Under the pieces are notes generated by a model. That model was not told the origin of the DNA, ran no database searches, and saw only the letters and a list, made by a program, of their open reading frames with translations. The translations under genes were made by a program, and so were the position numbers. From Drosophila persimilis (lineage: Eukaryota > Arthropoda > Insecta > Diptera > Drosophilidae): 64,000 nt of DNA. This document shows, one piece after another, positions 13,904-25,800 of the stretch; the stretch's first letter is position 1; each line of letters begins with the position of its first letter. The stretch spans positions 2,170,001 to 2,234,000 of the forward strand of contig NW_020825312.1 of assembly GCF_003286085.1 (NCBI RefSeq), written 5' to 3'.

Positions 13904-16900
13904 GATGCTGGTATGGACAGGAGAATGTTTCGCGACCCACACTCACACCCGTGGCTCCCGTGGTACCTGGATGAGATGGAAGGAACAACAGCGGACACGA
14001 GGCATACCTCGGTGAAAGTACACACATGGACACACACACACACACACATACACAAGATACACGCAGACATAGGCAAAAGTTTTTAATTAATACAAAACTT
14101 GTAACATTTTATAAGCCGCTACTACAATATTAGCAGCGACTGGCGTTTTGAATGTGACTAGACGAGCTCACAAATACTCGCAGTAGTCATGTAGGGATAT
14201 ACATGGCATATACCATATAGGGCTTACATAGGGCATTCCATCAACTCATTCTAAGGCCAGCAGGCAGGCAGGCAGGCCATGGTTCTGGCTCTGGCCCAGG
14301 TGGACTATTTAACTGAATTCAAATGTGCATGTCCGTCCCCTCTCCACTCTCCCTTACGCTCTTACGCTCTTACCCAAAGTCATGTCCATGACTGTGCATC
14401 CTCTCACGCCTCACGCCTAACGCCTAACCCTAACCCTTACCCCTAACCCTGCGCCATGGTACGAGTGTTGCCAGTGCTTGATTGCTGATGTCGTATGCCA
14501 GAAATTTAATTAAACTTTGGATACAAACCGGACAAGCCCATACATACCCCCCACCAATCGCCAACCGCCAACCGCCAACCACCATTAGGTCTCTGTAGCT
14601 AGGAACATGTGCAGCCCATGGACTTGGTCCTAAGAGTGCTTTGTTTTGATCGTTTTATTGGCCAACTAATAAATACCATAGAACTTTCTTGCCAAGAAAG
14701 CCAACCAGAGATCCCCCTTTGACAAATGAAAATAAACTGATTAAAAACTCAAGAAGTGATATCTTCAAAGTCCTCCCAAAAGGCAATCGGCAATTCCCTT
14801 CATGGCCCACATGACCATGAACTTTTCAACAGGTCGTCGTCGACGGAGGCAATAAAACGTCTGACACCTTTGACAGTCGCTGCCGTATAATCCCCGTATA
14901 TGCTCGCACATATATTCTTACGTACAGACGTATATGTCATCGGCATTGGTGGCGCCTTCTGCCAACCAAGTGGCATATGATTCCCTCAGCGCTGAAACAT
15001 CAAACCAGCGGCATGCATGGCGGCGGCGGCGGCACCGGCGGCTTGTGTGAAAGATACGTCGGACGCCGGGGAAGCGGTGGCAGCGGCAGCGGCAGCGGCA
15101 GTAGTAGTGTGTCATTAAACTGAGGTGACAATTCAATCAGCAATCCGACAAAGCAACACCGGCGCAAACGGCTTCTTGTCCGTCAAATGAGTCTTTCCGC
15201 GGAGGAGGAGTCTTTCCAGAAATCCAAATCAAATGTGTTTACGACCTACCCCCTACCCCGTGCCCCTTTCCCTGCCCGTGCCCCAGCCCCTGCCCCTGCC
15301 CCTGGCCCTGGCAGCGGGCACAAAGGCTAGCGAAAGGTCCTCCACGTTGGTGGCTCAATTTTATGTTCGCTCGGCAGCTATTAAATTTAATTGGAGCTCT
15401 GCTTGTCATCAACAAAAAATAAAAATAAAAATATATATATTCCGTGAAAGCAAACAACGGTGACAGTGACAGTGCCCTGCCCGCACTTTATGCCGCTTGT
15501 GGCTTTATATTTAGTTATGCTGCAGTTAAGAAAGAGCTCACTCGGAGTAATGGTGGTGGAATAATATTGTCAGTTGACATGCGAAAGGATTTCCCTTCTG
15601 GGAAAGAGTCGCAGTTGCGTCGCCGTGTCATCCGGCCCGTCCATGCCCGTCCCGGTGCGGTACGGGTACGGGTACGGGTACGGGTGCTCCACACATAAAA
15701 CTGCATTTAATTGTTCTTGTCGTAAATATTCTTTGAAGTTGCTCTCTGATTTAGGTCATGGGCCAGTCCGAGCTGATGCATGTTTGTACATGTTCTTTGA
15801 TACGTTATTGGCCAATAACGAGAGCCCACTACTGACAGATCTATCGATAGAAGAATATTCTGAAACGCTTTAGAAATTCACGAAATCCCCTCTCGCATGG
15901 CGAGCTTGTAATTGATCTGTCCAATAAAACGTGTAGATTCCGATCTATTTTGATTTATGGATCTGCAACACGATCAAATCCAGTGGAGAAAATAAGCGCC
16001 TCAGCCCCAGTCGAAGCCCCAGTCTCAGGCCCAGTCTCAGCCTCGGTCTCAGTCTCATGCGGCGTCTTGGCCAACCATTAATTTCAACATCACCTCAAAA
16101 CGCCCTCTGAAACAGTGGCTCAAGAGTAACATATTGTTGTGATGTGATGCGTTTTTCTTGGCTTGGGGAAAGCCTCCCAGGGAGCGGGAATGGCAATGGG
16201 AATGGGAATGGGAATGGGAACGGGAATGGATGGGTACTTGGAACTTGGAACTTTGAACTGGTCATCCTGGTCTCCATTCCTGTGCATTCTGGCACTGGCT
16301 GGAATTCTCAGGAATTTGTCTTTATTATTACGTTTACGTTTAACGTTTAACTGGCATATATTGGGTGGCGCTGTTGGCGCCAACATCTTGCACGTTCCAG
16401 CGAATGTCTCATCGACAGAATGTGGCCTGCCCCCAGCCCAGCCCAGCCCACAGCCGATTGTCTCCACAATTATTGTCATTCACAATTACTGGCGACTGCG
16501 TTGAGTGGAGTGCAGTGCAGTGCAGGGGACCCCCGATGGAGGATCCCCACCGAACTAGCAATGCTCTTCCTCTCTCCCTATCTCTTGCGGAAGAATCTTA
16601 ATGAATGGCCACCGATCTGCAGCTGCAAATATCCTTCGGTTATGACCGTTCGTCGGGCATAATGCAAAGCCAGCAGCAAAACTGTTATGACCATTAAAGA
16701 GTTCGGAGGCTAAGCGCTAGAGAGAGCGAGCGAGAGAGAGACTTCTTTAAGCGTGTTTAGCTCCGTGACTGGTGGAAGAGGAATTTTTATTTTTGTGCCA
16801 TCCCAAAATCGGCGACATGTCTCGAAAACGTGAAACTCCTCTCGGCTCTCGGCTCTCAGCTCCAGCTCCGATCGGACCGGCCCGCCGGTAAAGTGTCAGC

Positions 16901-19900
16901 AAAAACGAAATTGAGCTTATCTGTGAATGCATCGGCGGGAGTCCCGTCCCGTACCGTCCCGTCCTGTCCCGTCCTGTCCTGTCTCGGACCCAAGACGTCC
17001 TGTACTCGTCGTACTCGCCGGCTGGCGACTTGATGCAATCGTGCAGTCGTCAAATTAGCGACATTCGAAAACCTTCCCAGATAACTACGAAAAACCCAAA
17101 TGAAACCAAACAAACCCGAAACAAAAAAAAAACAAAAACCAAAAAAAAAACGCAGAAGCAGAAAGCAGAAAGCTTCAGGGCCCCGTAGCCTGGACCGTGC
17201 GGAGTTTTTCCTTTTTTTTTATTTTTTTTTTTATTTGCCGTTGCCTGATGCTGGTGCCTCCAGAACCCACCAGAGATCTGTCACAGTCTTAAAAAAGAAA
17301 TAAAAATACAAATAAAACAAAAGCGATCCACGATCATCGTCATTGAGGCCCAAACTCCTGAGCAGAGGCTCCGTTCTACGTGATTTATTCGCTTTGTCAA
17401 TTGAATTGTTTTCAAGTGGATGGCTCCTGCAGCACCGAGAGCTGCAGGCACCTACTTTCGCATAGTCAATCAGGGATCCAATGATCCAACGATCCAACCA
17501 TCCAACGATCCTCGATCGGCAATCCGCAGTCCGCAATCCGCAATCCGCTGGTGATTTCTATGACTTGATTGACATTTCATGCGCCGGGGGTATAGAAGTC
17601 CATTTGCCGCATTCGCCGCCGTCGCCACCGTCAGACAACAACAACAACAGCAACAACAACGACAACAACAATGACAAAAACTGAAGAACAATGGCAGCGT
17701 CAAGAGCGAGCGTCATTGATGATCCTCCGAACTGAACTGATGATCCGCTTCGACAATTCCCAAAACGACAAACTCAGGCGCCATGTTAACCACCAAGGAG
17801 TCACTGCCACTGGCAATACAATCACATCACCCATTGACCATTGACGAAGATGGATTCATGATTGACTGGACTCTGTCTCTGCCACTGCCACTGCCGCTGC
17901 CACTGGATGGCCATTGTTTCCCCCAATCGAGAGGGAGAGATGATTACAATCGATGGACCGGAGATGGCTTTGGCAGACGCTTTGCATTTTATTAAACACG
18001 ATCCTTTTGATTATTACGCCTCGGTTTTTGATGGCCTCAGGCCGATTCAGTGATTCTGCGATCTCCGATACCGATTTGATTGAGGTCAGTGGCTGCTTTA
18101 TATGGACATGCAACTTGTCACGTTTAATGGAATGAAATGGACTGGACTCTGTCTCGGATTCAGTGAGAATCCGACTCCGACTCCAAATCCGAATCCGGAT
18201 CCCCAGCGCCCCGTGTGGGTATGTATATCAATGTCAATGCGTGTGCTGTGGCTGTGGCTGCTGCTGCTGCTGCTGCTGGGATCTGTAAAGCAATCAACGC
18301 CGGGGCCCCAGACTTTAAGTAAAGTGCCCAGAGGGCCACCAAATCGAATATGTATATTGATTAGCTTTCGCCTTTCGGGTGAATGCATGTTCCTGTCGCA
18401 TGCAGTGCCACCGTTCCATGTACTAGCGCCGGCTACCGAACGCCACAAAACCCGACGTCAGCACCAGCACCAGCACCAGAGGGCCCTGCACGTCCCTGCC
18501 CTGCCCTACCCGGCCCTACCCGGCCCTGCAAATTTGTCAATACGTATTCCGATGTGCAGCAGCGAGGGCTCGGCGGCGGGTCGGTCATAAATTGTGCAAA
18601 ATAAATGTAAATAAATAATACTCGTACTCCGCTCGGAAGAGAGCTAACCCGTCCCGGTGCCATTCGCTCGGTTTTCAATCGCCGGCGGCTGCTGGCGACC
18701 GTCTCAGCGGCTCTCTGGTGGTGTACCCCACACATTGTTCTATACACCTTGGCACATCGGATCATCGGCTCATCGGCACTGGGCAAAAAGGAGGTGTTGC
18801 CACGTTGTTATGAGTTTTTAAATCCGACTAAGCCCATTCGCCAACATTTATTCGAATTTAATCGATTTTTCAAATTGACTCCGTAATCCCTCCTCCTCGT
18901 TCGGTCCTGTCGTTCTGTCGTTCCGTCGTTCCGTCTTCTGTTTAGTGTAAGCCCAGAATTCGTACAGAATTCGCTGAACGCCCATCGGTGCCGCCTATAT
19001 TGGTTTTGGCTTTAACTTGTTTGCTTTTATTTGTATTTTTCTGTGGGATAAAAAATCAACAATTATTTATTACCCCCGTCCTTTCAACGCGGTCAGCCCC
19101 CCATTTTAGCCACTTGAATCTTATTTCCCCCCGACTGCTGTGGCCCCAAAAGGTACTATTAATGCTGGATGCCTGTAATTCGTGTCACCGCATCACAAAT
19201 GAATGATCGAATCATTCAGTAAAGTCATATTTCTCCTGCGTAACGAGGAACATCCAAATGCGCGTGTGAGCAAACTTTTTGAAAGCCCCGAAAGCTACGC
19301 TGTATGCAAAGTAAAAATTTAAGAGATTACTCTTTGAGTGGACGGACTAAAGGATTCAGTGTATGCAAGTATGTCTTCTATAGTCTGTGCCAGATACTCT
19401 TTAAAGGATCTTGGTCTGCATTTTCCTTTTGAATTACAGGATGTTTGACTGCAAGCAGCAGTATAATCGTATTAACTGAAAGGGCTATGTTCCAGTCACC
19501 TGTCGTAGAACTACCAACTACCAAGTCCTTGATTTCTTATATGTCCGCCAGCTAGAATGCCCCAAAAATGCCAAAACAACATGCATGGCTTGTGCCTGAC
19601 AAGGCTCCTCGCCTCTCGTCTCGAACTTCGCTGATAAAGCTGGACTACTAACAAATTGGCCTCAGAAACGGTAGATATACGGATTCCCTGAAGTACAGAT
19701 TGTCCGTGGCATTACCTATAAACAGATTTGTAATGTATTCCTTAATTTAAGTTGTTTTCCTTTCGTTCTTAGTTTGTAAATACCAAATACTCGTATTTGA
19801 AAATAGAGCTTTGGAGCACCAAACATTAGTTTATAGTTGGGATGCGGATAAAGTTTGAAGTTTGAAGGGTAGCAGCAGCAGCAGCAGCCCACTGACAAGG

Positions 19901-22839
19901 CTCCAAGGATCCAGAATTAAACAGTGACTTATGCATAATTAATGAGGGAACCGAAACAGGTGTGCTCCATGCGTACGGGTGACAACCGTTTCTGTCAAAC
20001 ATGATGACAAAAGATTACATTCCCCCAGCTTGAAGCATGGGCTGATGATGCTCCTGCTGCTGTTGCTGCCACTGCCGACCCATAATGTTTTGAGTGGCAG
20101 GAGGCACAGGCAACATGCTTAAAAATTTACATAAAACTTCTGATAATAGTTTTCCATGCGATTTGTGGGATTGCGGATGGAGCATACGCCTCTTCCCTGC
20201 CCTGCCCTGCCTTGCCCTGCCCTGCCTCTGGGCTCTCGGCTCTGGGGGACTCTCTGGCTCTGTGGCCCTCGTGGCTGCTCGTTGCTGGGTTCGCACGTTA
20301 CCTAAAATCCTTGGGACTGATGCTGCGATAGCGACATCATAAATTACGAAACTAAACTTTGTCCGAAAGGGACGAATGGTGATGATGAGGGAGGTACGAG
20401 TGGACGAGTGGAGTGGCTTGGCGTGGTGTGGCGTGGTGTGGCGTGGAGTGGAGTGGCATGGAGTGGAGGCATGCAGCGGGTCGCGCTCGCGCAGACTTAA
20501 AAACGCAGACACTCGATGGGACGGAGCATGGAGCATACATTTTTCGCCTGAGTGCAATTGCTTGTCAAACAAAAAAAAAACCAAAAAAAAAAGGTTATGC
20601 TTCCCAAAAAGTCAACAACGACAGAGAAAGAGAAAGAGAGACCCAAAGGAAAGGCGAGTCTTGGTGAACTTTCGGCAGGATCTTGGCCTGTGAAATGGCT
20701 GGCCATGGATCGGACATCAATTAATACGATATTCATCGGCAGACTCGATTCATTCATAGTTCTCCGTCTGCAATCTGGGGTTCTCTTATTTAGGCATTCG
20801 CCAATTACTCAATGGCCGCTTATCAGGAATTCAATAATTAATTAGCAAAATTAACAAACGATTACTGAGTCGTGGACAGACCAGAGCCAGGGCCAGAGCC
20901 AGACCCGAAGCCTGGTTCCTGCACGACTTGCGCGGGAAGGCCAGGCCAGGAAGGCAGCCAAGAATAACAAAATTCTGTTAGTCACGCATGCTAATCTTCG
21001 TGTTGTCTCAAAAGTTGCAAGTTGCAAGCTGCAACCGTTGGGGCAAGCAGCAGCAGCAGCAACGGAAACGACGACCCAGACGCGACGGTGGTGGCCGCCG
21101 CCGCCGCCTGGTCGCTTGGCCGCTTGGCGACTTGGTTACCTCGCTATCGATACGATACTGCATTGTTAAGACCCGAAACAAATGATTATTGTGGGGTCTA
21201 TTTAAGGGTAATCGTGTTGTCTGCACTGCCGCCTGGGCCGGCCTGAGCCTGGCTCAGGACCTCAGCTGTCTCGTGATGCTGTGTAGGGTCCTGCTTATAG
21301 ATGATGTTGGCATGCCCTGCCTGGCATAATTGAAGATGGCTCATGAGACGCTTTTAGGTTAATTATGTGTGCTTGAGACTCTCTGCGCTCCGCTCTCTGC
21401 TCTCCTCTGTCCCCGCATTCGGTGGCTCAAATTAAATACGCCATTTAATAAATATGGTGGCCATTATCGGATAAGCTTCTGGATCTTTTACTTAAACATG
21501 TCACTTCGCATTAATCTGGCTGGCCTCTCGGGCCAAGCCGAGTCTCTGGTCTCCGATCTCCGGTCTCTGGCAACAGGTAAACGATGAAGGTAAACGAGAG
21601 CCAAGTCCAGGGAGGCCACACGCAGCGCCTGGCTGCCCCGCGATATGTTCGCATGCGCAACGCCAGTGGCTGACAGACGCGGGGCTCGGCTCTCCTCGCT
21701 TCTTCGCTGCCGAGGGCAGAGAGCCTAGGGCCCAGTTCCGAGGCTACCACACAAAATCGAGATTATCATAAATAATGTGGAGTAACAGTTCCACGCGCTG
21801 CTGCGGCGGCCTAGGATGCCCATTTGTTGCACGTTCTCTGCGCGTTCTGATTTCCCAGAAAGGATCAGATGAGATGAGGTCACAGTTACCCAGTGCCAGT
21901 GGCAGGGCCAGTGCCAGTGCCAGTGCCAGTGACTGGCTCCCGACCTCCCGCCTCTGCTTCAGTCTCTCTCAGTCACTCTTAATGACGTCTAATTTGTCAT
22001 CGTTGAGGAACTAATTTTTCAGCTCAGCTTGGTGATATGAGCCCAATAGAGCGCTACCTGTCTTGAACATGATCGCTGAGATTTCTGCGTAAGTTACGAA
22101 ACTTGCGGCTGCCCCGGTCCCCGACGCAGTCCGGTCCGGTCCAGTCGCTACCACTGTGCCACCGGAGCTCTGGAGACGCATGTGAGAAGTGGTATTTACA
22201 TACACATGATTCGTGGAATAATAAGTATTTCCATTCCATTTTATTCGTTAAAAAGAAACCCAAAACCAAGCCCGCGATAAGATAAAGAGGTTTTGCGCTT
22301 AACCAACAAAAATTTTCTCTGTAAATTTAAACTTATGCTTAAATTGAAGAGATACGGTGTGAAAGCAATCTGAAGTCTGTAATTTGACAATTTATTTTAT
22401 ACGGATACGGTTACAGATTTAATTTACATATTAAATGCACCAAAACAAAACATAAAAAAACAACAAATGGATTTACTAAATGCGTAATTTAATAAATTCC
22501 ATTTAAAGGTGGTTTCCGAGTAGAACTAGCTGACAACCATATCAAAAATGTTCCAAATAAACCTTTGATTCGGAAAGTACTGTAAGGGGTTCAGCCCATC
22601 TATCCTACGAAGCAGACCTTTGCTTTAGACCGTATATCTATATTAGATGCACATTGAATCGAATTCTGATTTGATTTAAATCACGTGCGGGGGTTCTTTA
22701 AAATATTTCACAAAAACATCTTAGATTTGATGCAGAATCCTAAGCTAAACCAGCGGGAACGTTATGAGACGCCGCAAGGTCGCAGCTCTACATTTTATAC
22801 CCCTCCGCCAGAGGGTGCACACTGCAAGGGGAATAGTGC

Positions 22840-22883
<44 letters not shown>

Positions 22884-25800
22884 AAGAGTAAGTGCATAGA
22901 CAGGGTTGCTTGGCTTCATTCAGAATTTCATAATAATCCGATCTGATTCAGGTTCGGCGATATGGTCTGGTAGATATGGTCATTCTTGTATCATCAAAAT
23001 TGTGAATGCCATAGATTTTTGTTCTTTGTGGGGGCGGATATCACAGGTGTCTGGGTACAAAGATTGCCTGCTCTAGCTCTTATAGTCTCTAAGATCTAGG
23101 CGCTCTTTGGGACGGAAAAACGAAAAGACGGATGGACCTACTTACATAGCTATGCATATGGACTCGGCTATTGATGCTGATCAAGGGTATATGTATATAC
23201 CTTTCTAACATACCCCTCTATACTCTTTGAGTATCGGGTATACAAATGTATCTATGAGTATATGATTTTAGATCTATGACAGCAAATGATCATATCCTGC
23301 TTTGAGACCTATCCTTTAACCGATATGCGGATACTCTTAGGTATCCAAAATCATTGCTAGATATATTTGAAGCTGGAACTGAATCTTTTATGTGCATTTA
23401 TGAAAACGATTAAATCCGAAAACAGAAGTTATGGGCAATAATTTATGGTGCCACACGGTGCGTACTAGATTCGTGGACTATGTTCTGTTTGTGTTCATAT
23501 GGCATTGCGGCTCAATCGATAAGGAATGAATGCGTCTTCGTTTGAGTACCAGTTGAGTACCATTCTATGGACATGTTCTCGATAGCCACAAGACAGAGCT
23601 CCACCGACTGACGGCCAGCCAGCCATCGGTTAATGGAGCCGAGAGGTGCATGTTTTTACGGATAAACATATCCGGCGCCTGGGCCCAAGTACAACACACA
23701 CTCGCACAGATATACAGGGGATACGGGGGATACAGATATACAGATATGTACATTTGTTGCTTTTGTTGTTTTTGTGGCTGCCTAGCGCCATGTGATTGTG
23801 ATTGGTCTGGGGCTGCATGTTTGCCGGCCATATTAATAATTTTTCGTGGCGATTTTTGATTTAGGGAGCATTTAAAGCGTGAACGACTGCATCAATAATT
23901 CCCTTGCAATTTTATTGTGCATAAATTTCATTAATTTATAATTTTGGCTGGGACTTGCAACGGCCAGCACATCCGCACCCGCTGCTTGCACCCTCGCAGA
24001 GAGAGAGACAGAAAGAGAAGCATGGAGCATGGAGCATGCGGCATGCGGCATGCAGCATGGAGCATGGAGCTTGGAGCATGTTGCGCCAATGTGTTGCCGC
24101 GCTTCGACGACTGGAGCATAAATTATTTTCCGTAGTTTTTGGCAGGGCGCCCGATCCCGCGATGACCGCGCGCTGCGTAGATCTCGCAGATTGTGCCCGA
24201 TGTGAGGGTTATTCATTTGCCTGCCCTGCCTGTAGGTGTAGGAGAAGGAGGAGGAGGAGGCTGAGACGGAGGAAGCGGAGGAGGAAGGAGTAGAAGAAGG
24301 AGTCGTCTCCAGGCACCACCGATCTCTGACCGCCTGTGCCGAGGCTCTGCTTTGCTGCTGCCTACAAGCCAACGCGTATATATCCGATGCTGAAGCTGCG
24401 GCTGAAGTGGCGGCTGCGGCTGAAGATGCTGCAAGCTTCATTGAGGAACAGTTGTGCACACAGTTGTTTTTGCCTGGCTGCTATATGCTGGTCTGTGGAA
24501 ACAGAGGTCCTGCGCCTGGGCCTCGGCCTGGGCCCGGCATGTCGCCTTGCGTATGTCTTCGGTTTCTGGCTGCGCAGTTAATTATAAACGCTTGGACATT
24601 TTCGCTTTGGTTTGTTTTCTCATTTCCAGATGCAGATTACATTATGATTTATGCAAAATAGTAAATGCGTCTGATGGCAACATGCGCCGCCAGCTGCCAG
24701 AACATGCCCAGAGAGAGCCTCTGTCTGTCCACAAAGTAAGCATCGCGATCAGAGCTCAACAAAATTAGAAGACAACTTCAGTTGAATCGATAGCCGATAC
24801 AGCCAGCCAGCCAGCCATCCAACCAGCCAGCCAGCCAGCCAGCCAGTCGGCCATTCGGCCAGTTGTGCCGCCCACCCAGCCAATGAGCAGCTGGATCATC
24901 AGCATCCATCCCATCCCCAGCGACTGTACCTACGAGTATTTAGTAGGAGCTGGGATCCCATCCCTCGGATCGTCGGATCGTCGGATCTCCTGGCTCGGTT
25001 TTATTTACCTCATTTGAGCGACGGAAACGCGTCGCTTTGGCCGACAATAAATCAGAAAATGCCATGGAAATGGCATCGTAAAAGTGCTTAAATTAATCAT
25101 CCCAAAATGTGTATTTGTGTGCTCAACTCGTTCCGATTTACGAGGCCCTACTACCCCGCGGGGCGCCCACGCGCAACAGGTTGCCAGTCCGTCGCCGCCA
25201 CCGTCGCAGCATCGTTTTGTTTTTCTAAGCGCCATCGTATCCATCGTATCCATCGCATCCATCGCATCCATCGCATCCACCGATCCACCGATTGAAATAA
25301 CTACGAGTATAGTATAGTATATTTGTATACAGCGTACAATAAACGTTAACTGCGTAATCGTTTTCAGGCATTTTGCATAACATAACGAGAGACGGAGGGA
25401 CACATGGACGTGGTGCATCATCTCTGTCACCGCCATGATGTCGGTGTCGGGATTCCGATTCCTTTCGATGATGGGCCCCCAAACCTCTCTCTCGCTCTCT
25501 CTCTTTGGTTTAGTTTGCCCCGAAGAGGCAGAGGGTGGGGAGTGAGGGGGGTGTACTGGCCACTGGCTCTGTCCATGGGCGACAGAAAATTGCAAAATTA
25601 AATTGCATTGTTATTACATGTTTGGGGTCAGCGCAAATTAAATTCCATATAGAAAAGCAATCTTAGCCGGGTGTATTTATTTTGCCAAAGGTCTTCGCAT
25701 TTCGTGTACGTGACAAACAGAGCCCAGCCCAGCCCAGCCCCGCCAGCGACTGACCAGTACAGGACAGGACAGGACAGGACAAGATGTTTAACAGCGAAAA

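Noticed and set aside
13597..14086. Two 159-codon frames on opposite strands
   Set aside because: Both are translations of GGAT and CA repeats (MDGWMDGW, HTHTHT, CVCVCV); mirror-image open frames in such DNA are artefacts.
14418..14450. CCTAACCC-like run resembling vertebrate telomere repeat
   Set aside because: Drosophila telomeres are retrotransposon based; the run is short, imperfect and grades into CACGCCTAACGCC repeats, so it is an ordinary simple repeat.
20015..20584. 189-codon minus-strand frame
   Set aside because: Composed of translated GTGGC/GGAGT-type and CCCTG tandem repeats (HSTPHHATP, RQGRARQGRAG); no domain and no conservation argument.
23872..24459. 195-codon minus-strand frame and overlapping frames
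   Set aside because: Ser/Ala runs come from GCAGCA/GGAGGA tandem repeats and the GGAGCAT array; no recognisable protein.
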